DNA from: Litomosoides sigmodontis
Taxonomy: Eukaryota; Nematoda; Chromadorea; Rhabditida; Onchocercidae
Direction: 5' to 3'
NCBI GenBank assembly: GCA_963070105.1
Contig: OY718807.1
Coordinates: 2,051,001 to 2,115,000 of the forward strand
DNA length: 64,000 nt
The translations under genes and the position numbers were made by a program. The notes beneath the pieces are model-generated. The model did no database searches and had not been told where the DNA came from. It saw only the letters and a program-made list of their open reading frames with translations. Shown in pieces: positions 51,564 to 62,921 of the stretch (its first letter is position 1; every line of letters starts with the position of its first letter).

Positions 51564-51668
51564 ACCACAATGATCATAAATTTACAGCGAAGAGTAGTTT
51601 AGAATTGAAATTTCAATTGTGAAATGAATGAAATAGTAGTAGTAGTGTGAAATATTTTGAAAATCTTT

Positions 51669-52268
51669 TTAATGCTTGTTTCCTTCATGCACCTCTTCTG
51701 CAGACGGTAATTGACTTGTTGGTATTTCCTCTTTTGAGGGTTTAGGTGTTACGTGTTGTAATTTACCAGGTAAATCATCACTGTATAACTCTACGTGTTG
51801 TTCATGAGTGGCTGGTCGTCGTGGTTCAAAGCACACCGGAAGACGCAGGCACTCGAAACATTCACCGCGATGTTTTGACCAAATCTTCATAATGATAAAA
51901 GAAAATGTAAATAATCTATTTTCAGAAGTGATTTACAAAAAAAAAATAGTTTGAGTGAAGAATTTAGATTTGCACATATTTCTTTTATAATTTAATTTTT
52001 GTTAAAAAATATTGAAAAAAAAAAGTTTTCATACTTTACGTGCTACGCGTTCCTTCTCCTTATAGCTCTGTGCATCGGCAAATTTATCACTGTTAACAGC
52101 TTTTTGAAAAATACTGTAAATGTAAATACCATCATCGGGTACTCGAGTGATACGTTCCGATCGAAATGTGCAATAAATGGTCATCTTACATTGTGGCATT
52201 ACAACACCAATATGGGGTGTTGCACCAAAACTACGTCCACCTGGTTGTTGAACATTAAAAATCACCGG
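51669..52268 (-). CDS. Probable MSP-domain-like protein, 3' exons only
   Basis: Two minus-strand exons, 52268-52035 and 51884-51669, join in phase 0 and encode 149 aa ending in a stop. The visible part runs from a buried beta-strand like segment, PVIFNVQQPGGRSFGATP, through HIGVVMPQCKMTIYCTF, a turn, GIYIYSIFQKAV, and a final strand LRLPVCFEP, then a 44-residue Glu/Pro/Ser-rich tail. The order of strands and the 'conserved proline before HIGVV, then a final strand ending in a Pro' layout resemble the nematode major sperm protein fold (RIGYGIKTT, GVDPPCGVLDPKE, LPIEYNP). This is a structural likeness, not a strong sequence match. The exon opens at an acceptor (TTTTCAG), so at least one upstream exon with the first strands is missing from my model. 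No start codon was found in 52269-57737. Confidence 0.55.
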
Positions 52269-52754
52269 CTGAAAATTCGATTAAGAACGAGTGAAAAATT
52301 AATTATGACGAATAAATGAGTTGTAAAATTTAATGTTAAAATGTTTCTGGAAAAATTTATCGAAACTTTGGCAAAATGCTAATTAGTTAAAGAGAGTGGA
52401 AAAGTTTTGAAATATTCATTAGCGAATAATTCGTATGAGTCTTTCTATCTCTTAAACTGTTTCAAAAATAAGTTCAAAAATTCAACTCAATGAAATGATC
52501 GTCATACAACATTAATGAATGAAAGCTTGAAAAGTTGAAAAATTTATTCAAAAATAGCTTGAAATTCAAAACCGTTGAATGTGTGTTTGTTAGGTGTAAA
52601 TGATAGCATAAATGACTGTCTTCGAAGAAGCCACACATTATGATAACTTTTTTGTCACATTTCAAGTACGATTTTTCGTTATGCAAATTTCTGCAAGTAA
52701 ATCACACCTCAACCAATTTCGATAACAATCTCTTATTCTAATCACTATCACTGG

Positions 52755-52920
52755 CTTGTCCTTATCACATGGATCGCTGGAGCAATATTGTTAATAACAT
52801 CAATCATTGATTATCCTTATCACAAGCATTGCTAGAATGGAGCATTAATGCTGATAACATCAATTACTGATTATACCTCTCATAGGGATCATCAGTGGAG
52901 TAATGATAGTTGTTATATCA
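52755..52920. repeat. 60-bp tandem repeat, three diverged copies
   Basis: The core words CTTATCACA, TGGAGCA/TGGAGTAAT, AACATCAAT and TGATTAT recur with a 60-bp period (for example CAATCATTGATTAT at 52801 and CAATTACTGATTAT at 52861). The third copy is the most diverged. Confidence 0.75.
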
Positions 52921-55397
52921 CTAAACATCCTAATTATATCACTCATATCACTGAACTTACAAGACATACATTAGCTATGAAACAATTTCAAGTGCATCAA
53001 TCAGCTTTGTTGAAACCTTAATTTTCGAAGTAAATCTGCAGTTGTAATCTCGTAATCAAATCGTTTCTGATAATTCATTGTAATTTGACAATCAACCGTT
53101 TGCTACCGCTCAACAACCGTCCAATAATCATTTTTCACATTTCACTTAACACATACTGTAATAAAACAGTCGACTAAAATAGAAATTGATAAAACTAATC
53201 GAAAAAAAAAGCTAAATAAGAAGTACAAACAAATGCACTACTGAGCTGATTCAAAGTAACAGCGCATTTTTTGAATAAAATTAGTGGAAGCCTGAGCAAT
53301 GACCATCTAATGCTGACAATATGCAAATCTAGAGTCTTTCAAAAGTCATCTGGTAATGATAGTCCTGGTTGATCGATCTTTAACACTTAAAAAATAGTTC
53401 AACTACTGATCTCACCCTGTTCCACCCTGCAAAAAATAACTGATATATAGTTAACAAAAAAAAAAGAAAAAATCACAAAAGTAAATGAAAAGAAGGCAAG
53501 GAATTGTTAACTCGAGGGGAAGTTTCACAAAGCTAAGTGTTAATACACAATGTATGAAATCTTAAAAAAAAAAATCTTTTTCCTAAAAATAATTAAAACA
53601 TAAGAAAAAGCACGGCTAAACGATGATGCATGTTTCTTTCATTATTTCACCAGAATTTTTCAACTGTTTACAAATTCAAATTAAAAAAGAACTGAGGAGT
53701 GCATTAAATTTATTAACGATTTGCATAGTTTTCATGGTGGTATTCAAGGTAAGCTATCACACAGCATTTTGTTCACGTATGAACTGTTTTAGAAAAATTC
53801 CACAGAAAAATGGTAAAAGAGCCTATCACTCGTTTAACAAATTATTTTCAGCATAATCGAAGATTACATTACTCTGAAGTTATTAGCACTACGTGTACAG
53901 ACATTGATAATAGTTACTGATATTGAAAGTGTAATAAAACAGGTCTCTTCTTATTCAAACGTCCTTATCAAACGATCAATGTGACGTAATATTTTATATT
54001 TCAAATTGCTCTTTGAATTGAATAGTTAGAGCTATAAGTGAACAGTGGCACTTTCAATTTTAATTTGCACATTAAAAACAAAAAAAAAAGTAAAGTATGT
54101 TTTGATAAACGAATGCTAAAGCAATTTACGCGTTTAAAAAAAAAATGATGGAAATAGAAATAGAAGAAGGTGACAGTGTTGATAAGACCATTTCCTGCTG
54201 TAATAATCATTTGCAACGTTGTTTTCCATGGAAGTAATTTGAAACGATCGATGTGTGATTAATTGTTGCAAATATTTTACTGAAATAAGATGAAATATGA
54301 CGAATGGAATTTTCATTCTGAATAATTTTCCTTCTGCTAAGCACATTCCTCATCACATGCTAGTTCGTTCGTTTTTTTTTTCTTTTGTTATCATTTCCAC
54401 TGCAAACTTTGTGAAATTAACTGATCCTGATAACTCATTACTTTCATTATCAGTGTGATATTTCAATATCACTTTACTATTAAGCATTGAAATTCAATTT
54501 CTAGCATCGTAAAAGAAGACGAAAAGAAAATAGACATTACTCCCCTTCCTAACTGCTTATTTTATTACGTCAAATACTATTAAACAAATTAAATTAAATG
54601 TTACTGAATTCAACTAATGAGATAATCTCTCCAATGTTATTAAGAAGCTGCTCCACAAAGATCATTGAATGGTACCGTAGACAAACAAACATTGATTTTG
54701 ATTTCATAAAACATCAACTTTTACATCTCCAAGAATGCAACCACAATGTGAACAATTAACTGTTTGCCATTCATTAATTATTCTTCAATTTCTCATAGTT
54801 TTTGAAGTTCAGATATATACAGATCGAACGATAAATTTTTTGGTTTTAATAAAAAAATATTTGAATATTTTGAGAAAGAATTGACGAAAACACAGTAGTT
54901 TACAATATTATTTGCAATTAATTTTGATTATTCTCAAACAGATGATGAAAATCTTAATAAAATTAGCAAACTGATAATAATTGCGATCTTACACGATCGA
55001 TCGTCATACAAGCTTTTTTGAGGAGCAAATTTTTGTGAAAACATTCCATTAATTTGCGATGCAGCGAATACTTGTGATAAAAATTGCGCTCAATCAATGA
55101 AGAGTTCGCTTTTGTTACACGTATATAGACGTTTAAACGTCACAGGACAATAATCAACGAATAAGTATGATAGTTAACGTGGATCTGTAACTTGGATAAC
55201 ACTACCGACTATTGTAGAAGCCTACTCACTGCGTAACTTGATCGTAATATTTGCCTCCTTTGAATTCAAATATCAAGAAAAATAGTGCTAATAAATAGAG
55301 TGAACGATCTTTTTGGTTATTCGATCAGGTATATTTTGGACAAGCCAATTTTTATAGCTTAGATCTCTGCTGTGCAAAAGCACACTGATTATTTCAG

Positions 55398-55467
55398 CTT
55401 ATTACAAAAATATTTTGATCGTCCAACACCTCTGATCGATCCCCGTCGTCCTGAAAGGTGGTTGTAA
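55398..55467 (+). other. Candidate terminal exon of an unlinked plus-strand gene
   Basis: After the acceptor GATTATTTCAG, the frame beginning at the second base reads LLQKYFDRPTPLIDPRRPER, then WL and TAA. The Pro/Arg-rich, repeat-free composition looks like real protein, and it sits in AT-rich DNA where chance frames rarely look so. It would need an upstream exon ending after two codon bases. I could not find one with confidence, and the family was not recognised. Confidence 0.3.
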
Positions 55468-57737
55468 GCGGGATAGAATGCGAATTTCATTCGTAACTAC
55501 TTCGTTAATATCAATCATATAGTATTGGCATCTTTCATGAAATGCCACTCTCAAGTGTATTTTTCACTGCGTCATTTGCTATCGCAAAATACGTCGCATT
55601 TGACAAGTTGAAAACGAGAAACATCGAAGATTTAAAATCTTCATGGCAATGAAAATTTTCAAGTTCTATAAGGATGTAAAATCAAGTGGGAATTTCGAGA
55701 AAAAATGGTTGTTTTTCACTTGTTTGCCTGGATAATTAACACGAGTACGTTTTATGTTACTTCTCCACAGGTATTATAGGATAAATAAAGGGAATGAAAG
55801 AAACAATAACTCAAACATAAGTTATTATTGTTTTTTTCAAACATAAGCAGAAGTCACATTTACCAATTACTGTCTGTGGGTATAGAATTATCTATACAAT
55901 AGCTGCTTTCTTACTTTTTAAATTGGAAACTGATGGTTTTGAGATAGCCCGAATGAAACGCAAAGCACACAAAAAAGCTAAGATATCATCCGCTAATTCG
56001 ATAAAACTACTAAAAAAATTGCTCTTTTATGGCTTTCTGAAATCTGTTATACTCTGCAAACAAACAAACATTTTTTTTAATAGCATATTAAAAAAATAAA
56101 CAAAACTGATTTAAAGAAACAGTGTAAGGAAATCGACACTGAAACAGGCCTTGGTAATTGTTTTCCGCAAATAGCCTATAACACAGTGTGTACAAAACAG
56201 AGATCCAAACTTCGTAAAGAAGCAGTTCATTGGGTTGCTTCAATCAAAACAAATTATCATTATCTAACGAAGAATTGAACAAGCATCCACATTTCCGAGC
56301 ATTCCTCATGACAATAAACTGAGTAGGTACAGGGTATCCATTTTACAAACTACTACACCGCTCAATTTTGTTCCGACAATATGCAAGGAAAAGTGGTGAG
56401 TGAAGCAACCTGTGGACAATTCAAACAAGGGACTGCCTGAGCAAAAAATTAAACTTTGCTAGCTTCACTGAGTAGTCCACTGTCAGGTAACGTAAAATCT
56501 ACAATTGGGGTCAAACTTAGGAACATAAATATTAGCTCCAACAAAAGTAAGCAGTTATCAATCATCACAGTTTCGCTATTACAAGAATTTTGAATAGGTG
56601 TTTTTTTTAACTAACCCAAGGCTTTTTCGGACATTTTAGAGTACCCCGATAAATCCTTCAACCATCAAGTGATGCCACTGTTTTAAGAAAAAAAATATAA
56701 GGGAATTCCAAATTTAATGACATGAGCGTCGTATAAGTGAAATTAATATTAAGTACCAACCAGCCAAGCTCACTAGGATTAAAGAAAAACTGTCTGCGAC
56801 AGCTTCTTTAGTGAGGAATTTAAGAGAAAAATGCGCATTTTTCTGTGTGTCCTGAAGCAAATTTCCTAAACTGAAATTTCTTATAATGTAAGAGTTGCTG
56901 CATAAAGCGTTATATCACTGAGATATCTTCCCATAACTCTTCTGTCCAAATGGCAATTACATAGCCTTAAAGTAAAAATTATGGGACCCAAACAAAATCC
57001 TTTTTAAAATACTTCTGAATATAGCGAGTTAATCTTCGTGCCAGTGTTACAACTAAAGCATGGCTGTTCTCGTAATCACTTTCTTAAAGTAAAAACCAAA
57101 AACCTAAAATCGAAATGCAAATGCTCTAAATTATGGGTTAAAATCTATTGAACAAAAACCTTCCTCAAGAAATTGAACAGTATAGTAGTATTCGTCACTA
57201 CTGCAATTTCTCCAATGTGATAGATACCAGAGTCCCTGTAAAAATATAATCTTATTGAACGTAGAGACTCAGTGGTTCCAACTCTCCCATGATTTATTGG
57301 AATCCATGGACTATTACGAAATGGCAAGAATTGCCTTTAAAACCAGATTTAAACAGGTAAGATAAGTAAGATCTGAAATGGATCAAGATGAAGCAAGACT
57401 CTATTGATGACTGGAAAATTTTGAGAATTCCAATAAGAAACTTGCATTTTCAATGCCCCAATGATAATTTTTTTATAATCTGCGTCTACCAAAAAATAAA
57501 TGTTGTAGATCATTTTGTTTCGGATGAAAACAATAACCGGTAAAAATTATGTCTTGCAAAGGTAAAAAAAGGAATAATTTAAAACCCTCTTAGCCAGTGT
57601 TCGACAATTCGTCTGTCTTTTACATTAACAGCTAACGAATAAAGTTACACATATTAAAATTGATAATTAAAAAAATAAACAAGAAACAATAGCTTCACAA
57701 AAAAAAGTGAAAACATGATATACAGAACAGATGAAAT

Positions 57738-59029
57738 TCACTGTTCCACCATTGATAAGCCGTTACTTTCATCGATGATAGACGCTGCAGTTGCAGTTGT
57801 GGTAGCAGAAGTAGGCGCAGATGAAATCGCTGACACTGTAACACATGCAGGAGCTGCAGCGGAATGCCTTCGACGTTTCCCTGGTACACTTGGTGAGGAG
57901 TCCTCACAGAAGAGGTCATCAATTCGAGATGCCTTCCGTCGTGACTCCTCCAGTCTACGCCAGCTCACTTCGGTTTTCTTTTGCAGTTCTGCTTAATAGT
58001 GATTTACAGATATCTCATTACTGGCTAGCTGTACGTACTTTCCATTTCATTCTTATTTCTATTCCCATTGTAATGAATTACTAATCAGTTACTGTAACTG
58101 GACAATTTTAAGAATTATGCTCATTCAAACAGACTCATGGTACTGACAATTTTTTCAAGCTCGACGAATATGTTGTAGAATATGGATTGGAATAATGAAA
58201 CTTGCATACCTTGGATTTCGTTGCTCAATAAACTTGTTTCCACAGTACAATTAAGTCGTTCTGCCTGTATCCTGGAGCCGATAGTTTCTTCCAAATCCAA
58301 TGCGCCGGCAACTCGAGTCAATCTATCAGCAACTGTAAGCAATACAAGATTATGCTGCTGCAGAATCCTTTAAATCAAATTATGCTGTTGCAGAATCCTT
58401 TAAATGTATGATAATGTAAGAACATTCTGCTTATAAGTAAACAGTATGAAAAGTGTGAAATCAAAATTTTATAGCACCACAGTTTATGACAGAACAAGGA
58501 AGGAAAAAACTTGCTCTACTCAAACTTAGTGCATGTTTATTTAGAAATATAATTGACTAGCAACGTAAATGCTAATACAAACACCTAATAAAGCGGTAAT
58601 TAACTTACCCGCATCCCTTTGTGATGGTCCCATTAGTGCAAGACGACGAAGATGTTCCATAGAAGTGATCATAACGTCTGTCAAATCACTTAAAAGTCCC
58701 ATTTCATCCATGCCCGCCCAAAATTTAATTGGTTCTAAAAGATTAATAGAATTTCAAAATTATTTATACATACATCTATATGAAGTGCTTTTCACTAAAA
58801 TAAAAAATTTCATTTATTCACTTCCTTTACCCTTCGAGTGCAATTGAACAGCGATATATTTTACACTTCGTTGATACCACTGAGTAAACAAAAATGTTCG
58901 CCCTCTATAGCACACAAAACCTCCCATTAACCACATGTCAGCTTGACAGTTACAATAGTTTTCAATCGTATATCTGCCATACCACATGTTTCACAGAAAA
59001 ATCAGCTAAATGGGTGATTTATCAGTTGT

Positions 59030-59063
<34 letters not shown>

Positions 59064-61048
59064 AGCATTCAAGTATATTCAAAATTAGTGAGAAAACATA
59101 AAAATTTTTTAATGAAAAAACATACGGTTTTTCATCACCACTACCGCGCTATTACTCGAACCAGCTGTATCTTCTTCTGCCGGTATGAGATCATCATCGA
59201 ATTTTTGACCCTTCATAAATGTTGACATTATTGCTGCAAAACAAATACGAAATAATTAAGATATTAGAACATCTGACAAAACCATACATAGATGAATATC
59301 GAAATTAAATGGAATATTGCAGTTTGACTGGCTCCACTTACAGAAGACCGTGAATGTAATCAACAATTGATTTCATTGTAAAATGAAAAAATTCGATTAG
59401 AACATACCATTTACAACCGAATTACTTCGTTCATTCACTTGTGAATAAAGGCTGCAAAAAATAAAAGTGAAAGATCTTAATACATATACAGAATTGCTTT
59501 CCAAGTTTGTTTGAAATAATTTTAAGTGACACCACTTCAGCTGCAACTCACTCCCCAAGTCATTTAATCAAAATTCGTCTGCTCATGTTTTGGAATATAT
59601 AAATCACCTCATAATGCCGCTCTTCTTATCCTCATCAAATGAAGATGATGTCGCTCCATAAAGCAAATCGGCGTTTAAATAGGCTTCCGTAAGATGATTC
59701 TTAAACGACATGAAATTTCGTGACTGACATTTGGCGCTACAGTAATTCTCGTGATTGTAAAAGTCGAGGCTTTTCATTTCCATTAATGCTCTAAAGAAAT
59801 GTGCTATGAAATAAAGCCATTAACTGACAAAAAGTATGCTCTGAAAGACTCAATTTCACTCCCAGATTTCATAACTACTAGAAAAAAAGTCCACGGTATC
59901 ATTATTTTAAAAAAATCAAGTTCATGTTAAGGCCATAAATGGCAGCGAATATTCCACTCCATCTCTACAGATTTTTCAAAAATAAATTTTGCGCTACAAA
60001 AGGGTTAAACCAAAACACTTTCATTCTTATATTTAATCACACAATGTGCCAAATCGCCCACAGTAGGTCGCAATATTTTTTTTGAATTTTTAGAGTACAA
60101 TACCTCATATTTGACTTTCCAATACGGATACTTCCTTTCCAATCCTTTTGCTTATCTTTATTAGCACGTATTGTAAATTCTTTAGGGCTAATTAGTTCAC
60201 CTAAACAAAATGATATTGAAAAGACATGACGCAAATATGCATGTTTTTGCACTGATGTTTTTATAACGCTGCGAACAAACTATAAAAAGTGGATGTAAAC
60301 TATGAAAACGTTCCGCATAACGAAATAGCGTAATAGCTGCTATTGGGCTGGAACACGAAATCATACAAAGGGAACCTTACTTTACCTATAACGGATTAAA
60401 GTGAAAACAGGATGTCAGGATTGGAGCAACCGAAGAATTGACTTCAGTAAGTTTCACAAAACTAACTAGCAATGTTCAGGCATCCACGCGAAAGAGCTAA
60501 TATTACAAAGGTATATATAATTGTGCCTTAATTACTATGTGAAGAGTGACGTTTCTACACAACAATAAGGTGACTGCGTTAGTATTTCCGTCAGTTAAGC
60601 AGTTTGGATGACTTTGGTATTAAAAACAAAAGAAAAGAAACAGACCATCCAGCTCGATGCATGGTTGATGTATTCCAGGGCAGACGAATTTTTCAGTATG
60701 TAGACGAGCCACCAAATGTCCACATCTTACCTGAAAACTTCAAAAAATTAACTGAAAAAACTAGCAAAGTTTTATAAAAATTTCCCTTTAAACATTTTTC
60801 GTTTGTCAAGAAAAATCACGCTACAATAATATTGCTATGTATAAAACAAGTACTTTCAATCTAAAAACATTTACCACTCCCAATCTAAAACTTGCACGGA
60901 TCACTTTCCAAATATCCGCACAACTCGAGAATATCCCTAGCTTACCTCTATTTTTTTTAATAGGTTGTTTGAAACTAACCTCTAAAATAGGTGCTTTAAG
61001 ATCTACTGGTGCGGTACTGTCACCGTCATCCGCTCCATTGACTGACAT
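57738..61048 (-). CDS. GMEB-like SAND-domain transcription regulator
   Basis: Nuclear DNA-binding protein of the GMEB/DEAF-1 group; the SAND fold binds DNA through its KDWK motif. Nine minus-strand exons: 61048-60980, 60730-60646, 60200-60104, 59790-59608, 59451-59408, 59233-59126, 58734-58609, 58332-58210, 57988-57738. All phases agree and give 361 aa, shorter than vertebrate GMEB1/2 (over 500). The SAND domain (about 24-105) has VRCGHLVARLHTEKFVCPGI, GELISPKEFTIRANKDK, KDWKGSIRIG (KDWK at 70-73) and LDFYNHENYC, with the zinc-ligand-like Cys and His of GMEB proteins. An acidic segment follows, then a Leu-rich segment WAGMDEMGLLSDLTDVM and a predicted helix/coiled-coil region with RLTRVAGALDLEETIGSRIQ. 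The C-terminus has a basic patch GKRRRH, a possible nuclear signal, and an Ala/Thr-rich tail. The upstream flank shows no close AG before the ATG. C. elegans has related gmeb genes, and I cannot assign one. Confidence 0.9.
58349..58405. repeat. Two-copy 30-bp tandem duplication in a GMEB-like intron
   Basis: ATTATGCTGCTGCAGAATCC...TTTAAAT is repeated (58349-58378 and 58379-58405) with one base change, just upstream (on the minus strand) of the exon beginning at 58332. It contains CAG-type sequence and may have arisen by slippage. Confidence 0.8.
59032..59062. repeat. 31-base poly-G tract in a GMEB-like intron
   Basis: Thirty-one consecutive G on the plus strand, so a C tract in the minus-strand transcript. 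It lies in the intron between exons 59233-59126 and 58734-58609. Pure G runs of this length are rare in AT-rich DNA and are prone to sequencing error, so the true length is uncertain. Confidence 0.9.
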
Positions 61049-61319
61049 ATTGGATGCGTTTCACAGCCACCGCAAAAGAATAACCTATAATCCAGAAGCA
61101 TTTAATTCAGTGTCAAATCTCTACGGTACAAACAAATGTTGCATATTGAATAAGCATATCTCAATTTAAGACAATACAACGCGCTACAAACTGATTTCCA
61201 TCGATTTGACATCAAAACAAATGTCGAATAATTAGAATTATCTAAATCAGAACCGCAGTTTCATCAATAAATGACTGCAGGAAGTTGATAGCTGTATCTG
61301 ACCTACTCTAAAAGGTCAG

Positions 61320-61720
61320 GTACAATCACCAATTTCTGCAACTGTGATGACCGATTACAAGCACAGCATGCAACCGCAATATTACTTATGATATATAAAA
61401 CGATTAGTGATATTACTGTCATCTTACTACCTCCTAAGAGATCACGTAAATGCAATAACCGATTGTACTACACCACAAGCATGGCATGCAACTGCAACAT
61501 CATTTACGTTACATTAAACAAAATGGTCAGTGACTGGTAATGCGCCATCATACAACCTTCTACTAACAGCTCACATACAATTACCAACTTCTGCACTTAC
61601 AATAACCGATTGCACTACACTGCAAGCATAGCATGCACCTGTAATATCATTTATTTTTTTTCCATTTATGAAAAATGAAGCAAAATGATTAGTGATATTA
61701 CTTGCAATGTGCCACCGTAT
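61320..61720. repeat. Three diverged tandem copies, about 120-bp unit
   Basis: Each copy has the order CAATTACCAA-like word, TGCAA/TGCACT, ACCGATTGTACTACA-like word, AAGCA.AGCATGCA, AACATCATTTA-like word and a closing GATTAGTGATATTAC-like word. Copies start near 61320, 61440 and 61568. The copies are diverged, so the duplication is old. Confidence 0.7.
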
Positions 61721-61848
61721 GACATCACAAAGCTAGCGAAATTGAAGAATTAGTCATTTGAAATTTGAAAAGTTTCCCGCAAAACAAAAGGTTCATATGA
61801 AGAGCGCAAGACATGTTCATCATCATCCGTCGCTTACGTGTTACGACT

Positions 61849-61887
61849 ATAGAAGGTAGACCAAAAACTATAGAAGGTAGACCAAAA
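61849..61887. repeat. Short tandem duplication
   Basis: CTATAGAAGGTAGACCAAAA appears twice in succession with a period of about 20 bp. Confidence 0.85.
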
Positions 61888-62865
61888 CGAAGCGATCACT
61901 TACGGCTACACACTTTACGATTTGGCCTCTTCGCCTAACATTGGAGCGAACTGTGATGAATTTCCCACCCTAACCTATCAATGGACAGAGATGGCGGTCA
62001 GTTCTGTTACGCTTTACCAAAACACATATATCTGTGCTTAAACACGACGGCACTGATGCCACATCGATTTGATGCCTAATTATGCGTCTGCTCCTTCGCC
62101 CGTTACGGAAACATCTGTTTGCGGAAATATTGCGTGTAGGAACACGTACGTGTAACGTCCGACAGCAAAGTAACGTAGACGTGTAAAAGCTTAGCGGGAT
62201 TAATAGAGAAAATATGTCTACACTTACCAACAGTTATGTGTGGTAGTTTGGTATTACAGGTTGGCTAAGCTCGGGTGGGACGTAGTGGGTGGTAAAAGCG
62301 GAGCCCTCTCTTTCGTGTTGTGCTGCTGTCAGTGCCACCGCCGTCGCGGATGCTGGCGAAGATAGTTGTGATGCTGTCGGGTGGGGCGTGCGCGCGCGTG
62401 TCCGCAACGCAGCGTACGTCAACATATCGTTGCTGTTGCCGTGGCAGTGTTGCTGTTGATGCAACCGTTGTGTTACACTCTCTGCTCTCTCCGTGTTCGC
62501 CTGTTATCTACACGTATTTACATACACACAAACACTCACATACGATCAATGCGATTGATGGGGAAGAAGGCTATTCGTGTCGTAGCCAGTCGGTCGGTCG
62601 GTCTGTCTATGTACCCCCACCTCCTCCCCCTCCCTTTTCCCAATATATGTGTGTGTATGAACGTGTATGTGTGCGTGTTTGTCTGTCTGCGTATATGTGG
62701 TGCGCAGAACGGTAAGCTTGGAAGGAGCACACTGACGCAGGGAGGGTAGAGAGTAACCTCTCGTGACAAGCGGGACGACAACGACTGCGAGCATCGGAAT
62801 GGCAACACTCATCGACTCAGTCCAGCCCCTCTCCTTACTCCTAAATTAACCTTCACTCTCATCTG

Positions 62866-62921
62866 CCCTTACCTTACCCTAACCCTTACCCTTACGCCAA
62901 CGCTTACCCTTACACTTATCC
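62866..62921. repeat. Degenerate telomere-like C-rich repeat
   Basis: Irregular hexamer-like units CCCTTA, CCCTAA, CCTTAC and GCCAAC over about 55 bp. The usual nematode telomere unit is TTAGGC, so GCCTAA on this strand; the units here are mostly CCCTTA-type and do not match exactly. Confidence 0.6.

Larger units (their letters stand above)
49786..51668. other. Convergent intergenic region
   Basis: Lies between the 3' ends of the plus-strand KCC gene and the minus-strand MSP-like gene. AATAAA at 49923-49928 is the likely KCC poly(A) signal, 138 bp after the stop. The plus-strand TTTATT at 51558-51563 is the likely minus-strand signal of the other gene. The rest is AT-rich with short ORFs that match nothing I recognise. 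Confidence 0.5.
52269..57737. other. Region with no assigned gene
   Basis: Contains three copies of a 60-bp repeat (52755-52920), possible missing 5' exons of the MSP-like gene, an ORF at 53623-53756 with one hydrophobic segment ending at a good donor GTAAGC, and a short protein-like terminal exon at 55398-55467. From about 56100 to 57350 the base composition is less AT-biased and short open stretches occur on both strands, which may be decayed coding or transposon sequence that I cannot identify. Confidence 0.4.

Noticed and set aside
62234..62812. Five overlapping ORFs on both strands in the GC-richer block
   Set aside because: They are mutual shadows of low-complexity sequence (His-Thr, Val-Cys runs), with no domain or consistent splicing, and they arise because GC-richer DNA has few stops.
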